Assembly: GCA_050015355.1 (NCBI GenBank)
Contig: JBEKBO010000183.1
Coordinates: 1 to 8,278, forward strand
Reading direction: 5' to 3'
Length of the DNA stretch: 8,278 bases
DNA from: CAWBRT01 sp050015355
Lineage (GTDB): Bacteria; Acidobacteriota; Terriglobia; Terriglobales; Acidobacteriaceae
Shown: piece after piece, positions 6,062 to 8,278 of the stretch
How positions within the stretch are numbered: the stretch's first letter is position 1
How the letters are laid out: each line of letters starts with the position of its first letter
Position numbers and translations under genes: made by a program
The notes under the pieces: generated by a model
The model's input: only the letters and a program-made list of their open reading frames with translations
Told to the model about the DNA's origin: nothing
Databases searched by the model: none

Positions 6062-6211
6062 TTTGGAAGTATCGCGGTCGGCGTTGGGGCAATCTTGGCC
6101 CGGGTTATTTCGCAACTCTCCTCCGGGCTGCTGCTTCTGTTCACGGGCTTTTATGCGGTTTGGCGCCAAGCTGGGTGGTCCGGGAATGTCCCCACGCTTC
6201 TGCCCCAATAG
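6062..6211 (+). pseudogene. Possible remnant of a membrane-protein C-terminus
   Basis: After an in-frame TAA at 6059-6061, 49 codons run to TAG at 6209-6211. They read as a membrane-protein end: GVGAILARVISQ, a strongly hydrophobic SSGLLLLFTGFYAVW, then a polar tail RQAGWSGNVPTLLPQ. No ATG or GTG start and no ribosome site are present, and the upstream bases in all plus frames show nothing membrane-like, so it is not an intact gene. The G-x2-L-x-R, short loop, hydrophobic helix pattern resembles the last helix of small cation exporters such as the GDT1/UPF0016 or LysE type, but this is only a resemblance. It could also be chance reading of noncoding DNA. Confidence 0.28.
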
Positions 6212-6362
6212 TGCGGTCTGATTGCGGCAAGCAATTGGAATCTATTGCGAAAGTATTCCGAATCTGATTCAATCGCACGCACCACCCCAAGGCAACTTGG
6301 AAGTTGTTGGCGAGAGCATATACTGGAGCGGTTTCAAGGTTGATGTACCCAGTACTAACACC

Positions 6363-6530
6363 GCCGGGCTGACTGTCACCCCAACAAACGCTAAAAGTAG
6401 CGTTTGTCGGCGACCCCGCTTGCCCGGCTGCTTCGCGGGGTATGCCTTCCGCGAATCTGGCCTGGCTGGCAAAGCAGGCTGCGAACTTACGTCAGCCAAC
6501 TCCCGTGAGGGACGGCTGAATGGACGGAAG
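6363..6530 (+). promoter_or_regulatory. Structured 5' leader of the ModA-like gene, candidate cis-regulatory RNA
   Basis: Several complementary blocks are packed into about 170 bases. (1) A perfect 10-bp hairpin at 6384-6407. (2) ACCCCGC (6413-6419) with GCGGGGT (6435-6441), whose loop contains GCCCGGC (6422-6428), complementary to GCCGGGC at 6363-6369 and so a possible pseudoknot or switch. (3) CTTCCG (6446-6451) with CGGAAG (6525-6530), enclosing GGCCTG/CAGGCT (6459-6464 with 6475-6480) and TCAGCC/GGCTGA (6492-6497 with 6514-6519); the latter is capped by TCCC-GTGA-GGGA, a GNRA tetraloop. The last strand of (3) touches the AGGAG at 6531. This layout suits translational control. Molybdenum-cofactor riboswitches are known upstream of molybdate transport genes, but I cannot match that consensus by eye. 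The region is GC-rich, so some pairings may be chance. Confidence 0.45.
6384..6407. repeat. Perfect 10-bp inverted repeat
   Basis: ACAAACGCTA (6384-6393), loop AAAG, TAGCGTTTGT (6398-6407). All ten pairs match. No T-run follows on either strand, so it is more likely an RNA hairpin or operator than a terminator. Confidence 0.65.
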
Positions 6531-6535
6531 AGGAG
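6531..6535 (+). promoter_or_regulatory. Ribosome-binding site deciding a TTG start
   Basis: AGGAG, six bases before the TTG at 6542, which begins the signal peptide of the ModA-like protein. The next in-frame ATG (6566) has no such site. Confidence 0.7.
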
Positions 6536-6541
6536 TGAGTC

Positions 6542-7342
6542 TTGAGAACTATTACTTTGAGAACGATGCTGTTCGGGAGTCTCTTGACAATGTTAACCAT
6601 TCCATCGGCTATGACAGGTTCCGAGATAAAGGTGTTGTGCACGCACGCTTTCCATACGGCGATAACCCAGGTCGGCCCCGAGTTTGAAAAACAGACCGGG
6701 AACAAACTCACAATCACCTACGGCACCACGGGCGACCTCGTGAAGCGCCTCACGGGCGGCGAAACCGCCGACCTCGTAATCGCCACTGCCCCGGCAGTGC
6801 AAAACATGGTGAAGAGCGGCAAGGTCGTCGAAGGAAGTAATCGTTCGATCGCAGCCACGGGCATCGGCATCGCCGTCCGAGTCGGCGCGCCCAAACCGGA
6901 CATAAGCACGGTTGAGGCATTGAAGAATTCACTGCTTGCCGCGAAGTCGATTGCCTATTCCGATCCGGCTGACGGCGCGGCGAGCGGCATCCACTTCGCC
7001 AAGGTGCTGCAGCGTCTTGGAATCGCCGACCAGGTGAAGTCAAAGTCGAAGTTGATAGGGGGCGGTGGGGATGTAGGCGAGTTCGTCGCGAGGGGCGAAG
7101 CCGAAATCGCGGTGCGAATGACCAGCGAACTCTTGCCTGTGCCTGGCATAACATACGTTGGCCCGTTGCCCGGGGAGCTGCAAGACATGATAGTTTTTGC
7201 GGCGGGCATTTGTGTCAATGGACCCCAGCAGGGGGCGGCAAAGTCGCTCATCGATTTTCTTTTGTCGCCGGGCGTGGAACCCAAGTTGAAGGCGACCGGG
7301 CTGGAGCCGGTGTCGCGCACCGTGCCGGCCGTGAAAAAGTGA
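6542..7342 (+). CDS. ModA-like periplasmic substrate-binding protein
   Basis: This encodes 266 residues from a TTG start with a well-spaced AGGAG. Residues 1-23 form a signal peptide (two Arg, hydrophobic core, PSA before the likely cut), so the mature protein is periplasmic. The rest follows the type-2 periplasmic binding fold related to molybdate-binding ModA: a first strand (IKVLCTHAF), P-E-F-E-K-x-TG (46-53), a YGTTGDL glycine loop (60-66), then GGETADLVIA (72-81) and a hinge-crossing segment (AYSDPADGAASG). In ModA the first-strand turn carries a Ser for the oxyanion; here the turn reads THAFH, so the ligand may not be molybdate or tungstate. No membrane or ATPase subunit is visible, so it is an orphan binding protein or its partners lie elsewhere. 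It follows a highly structured leader. The DRE-TIM gene begins 97 bases downstream. The fold call is good; the ligand is unknown. Confidence 0.82.
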   Translation: MRTITLRTMLFGSLLTMLTIPSAMTGSEIKVLCTHAFHTAITQVGPEFEKQTGNKLTITYGTTGDLVKRLTGGETADLVIATAPAVQNMVKSGKVVEGSNRSIAATGIGIAVRVGAPKPDISTVEALKNSLLAAKSIAYSDPADGAASGIHFAKVLQRLGIADQVKSKSKLIGGGGDVGEFVARGEAEIAVRMTSELLPVPGITYVGPLPGELQDMIVFAAGICVNGPQQGAAKSLIDFLLSPGVEPKLKATGLEPVSRTVPAVKK

Positions 7343-7354
7343 TTGCTTAACCGG

Positions 7355-7379
7355 GGCGACTCTGCAAATATCGGTCGCC
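7355..7379 (+). terminator. Weak hairpin after the ModA-like gene
   Basis: GGCGAC (7355-7360) pairs with GTCGCC (7374-7379) over a 13-base loop, 12 bases after the stop codon. Only a broken T-rich stretch (TCTTACAGTTTCTTAT) follows, so it would be a weak intrinsic terminator at best. Confidence 0.3.
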
Positions 7380-7439
7380 TCTTACAGTTTCTTATAGGTT
7401 TTGGTGTAGATAACTAACGAGTCTTAACGGAGTGATGAC

Positions 7440-8278
7440 ATGTCAGAACAATGGTGGCTCAGCCCGTATAACGATGTCCCGGAAGTAACGAAGGAACTTG
7501 TCAATCTGCCCAAGCAGGTCAAGTTTTATGACACCACGCTGCGCGACGGCGAGCAATCGATCGGCGTCAGCATGGCCGCCGCCGACAAGGTGCGGATCGC
7601 CAAAGCCCTGGCGGAGGCGGGCGTGGACCGCATTGAAGCCGGGTTCCCCAGCAGCACGCTGGAAGACAAAGAAGCGGTCATTGAAATCGTCAAACAGGTG
7701 AAGAACGCGGAAATCTGGGGCTTTTCGCGCTGCAATGTCAACGACGTCAAGACCTGCGTGGAGACCGGAGTGAAGGCCGTGGTGTGTGAGATTTCGGTCA
7801 GTCCGGCCAAAATGCGGGCGTGGGAGTTGGACGAAGCGACGGTGCTGACGCGTATCCGCAACGGCATCAAGTTCGCCAAAGAGCAAGGTCTGTACTGCTC
7901 GTTCTTTGCGGTGGACGCCTCCCGTGCGGAGCTGCGCTTCCTGAAGCAAGCTTATGACCTGGCGGTGAAGGAATGTGGGGCGGACGAAGTGGTGCTGGTG
8001 GACACCCTGGGTGTGGCCACCCCGGAAGCGATGTTTTATCTGACCACCCAGGTTAAGAGCTGGCTGAAGGTTCCGGTGGCGGTTCATTGCCATAACGATT
8101 TCGGACTGGCGTCGGCTTGCACCATTGCGGCCTTGAAGGCGGGCGCCGATTCGGTGCACGTGACGGTGAACGGGTTAGGAGAAAAGAGCGGCAATGCGGA
8201 CATCGCCGACATGGCGCTGGCCCTGACCGGTCTGTACGGGGTCAAGACAAACATCAAATTGGACCATTTATATCCTTT
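7440..8278 (+). CDS. DRE-TIM acyltransferase, homocitrate/isopropylmalate synthase type (3' end outside window)
   Basis: The frame runs from the ATG at 7440 (GGAG at 7429-7432, seven bases upstream) to the window end, 279 codons. Such enzymes condense acetyl-CoA, or a related acyl-CoA, with a 2-oxo acid in the cytoplasm, using a divalent metal. Family marks are FYDTTLRDGEQ (29-39, with R35, D36, E38), the strand AGVDRIEAGFPSS, VDTLGVATPEA, the metal-binding HCHND (216-220), and NGLGEKSGN (244-252), the metal-loop equivalent of NG-x-GE-x-x-GN. Homocitrate synthase, isopropylmalate synthase, citramalate synthase and related enzymes share these marks. The visible part does not separate them, and the C-terminal domain that would (LeuA-type regulatory or not) lies outside. 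The 24 residues before the barrel (SEQWWLSPYNDV and on) are an extra cap. An out-of-frame ATG at 7435 is ignored. Nearness to a ModA-like gene could hint at nifV, but no nif gene is seen. Confidence 0.88.
   Translation, partial: MSEQWWLSPYNDVPEVTKELVNLPKQVKFYDTTLRDGEQSIGVSMAAADKVRIAKALAEAGVDRIEAGFPSSTLEDKEAVIEIVKQVKNAEIWGFSRCNVNDVKTCVETGVKAVVCEISVSPAKMRAWELDEATVLTRIRNGIKFAKEQGLYCSFFAVDASRAELRFLKQAYDLAVKECGADEVVLVDTLGVATPEAMFYLTTQVKSWLKVPVAVHCHNDFGLASACTIAALKAGADSVHVTVNGLGEKSGNADIADMALALTGLYGVKTNIKLDHLYP

Larger units (their letters stand above)
5816..6541. other. Gene-poor stretch between dps and the ModA-like gene
   Basis: This 726-base region holds no confident intact gene. From left to right it contains the dps ribosome site (5821-5828), a hairpin in the dps leader (5848-5866), about 200 bases with nothing I can assign (5867-6061), a short membrane-protein-like frame (6062-6211), about 150 bases with nothing assignable (6212-6362), and a dense set of complementary segments just ahead of the ModA-like gene (6363-6530). 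Open frames on both strands across 5816-6208 and 6222-6545 lack motifs and have biased composition. Confidence 0.6.

Noticed and set aside
5816..6208. In-frame upstream extension of dps (131 codons)
   Set aside because: A strong ribosome-binding site at 5821-5828 and the family start pattern fix the start at 5815; the extension has noncoding-like composition.
6222..6545. 107-codon plus-strand frame with a TTG start before the ModA-like gene
   Set aside because: It has no ribosome site, its second half is made of hairpin arms, it overlaps the start of the next gene, and it has no motif.
7443..8159. 238-codon minus-strand frame over the DRE-TIM gene
   Set aside because: It is antisense to a frame carrying all family motifs and has no motifs of its own.
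1..8278. Mobile elements, CRISPR arrays, tRNA or rRNA genes
   Set aside because: I saw no transposase or integrase motif, no regularly spaced direct repeats, and no tRNA-like T-loop and cloverleaf or rRNA sequence on either strand.

Overview
The window looks like chromosomal DNA of a moderately GC-rich Gram-negative bacterium. The evidence is signal peptides on two proteins, clear Shine-Dalgarno sites, a TTG start, and a secreted binding protein that implies a periplasm. No rRNA, tRNA or lineage-specific marker is present, so I cannot place it further. A soil or sediment member of the Acidobacteria, Verrucomicrobia or Proteobacteria would fit.

Layout from left to right. The window opens inside a major facilitator transporter (1-390, +). 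It is followed by an exported protein built of two cupin halves (536-1423, +). A convergent minus-strand block holds a SEC-C zinc-motif protein (1649-2152), whose C-terminus seems to have slipped into another frame (continuation at 1552-1728), and a small conserved protein of unknown function (2421-2696). A 367-base gap with a strong 17-bp hairpin leads into a two-gene plus-strand unit: an Nramp Mn2+/Fe2+ importer (mntH, 3064-4506) and a universal stress protein (4534-4950). A Dps-type mini-ferritin faces them (5186-5815, -). About 725 bases without a confident gene follow. They hold a possible membrane-protein remnant and a highly structured leader that ends next to the ribosome-binding site of a ModA-like periplasmic binding protein (6542-7342, +). 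The window ends inside a DRE-TIM acyltransferase of the homocitrate/isopropylmalate synthase type (7440-8278, +).

Functionally, the centre reads as a metal and oxidative-stress neighbourhood: manganese/iron import, a stress protein, and iron storage with DNA protection. The right part pairs an oxyanion-binding-type protein, lacking visible ModB/ModC partners, with a homocitrate-synthase-like enzyme; any functional link between them is inference. Most genes here are ordinary. The best candidates for something new are the structured leader at 6363-6530, the hairpin upstream of mntH, the SEC-C frame break, and the isolated membrane-like fragment at 6062-6211. I see no defence system, mobile element, CRISPR array or RNA gene of a known class.
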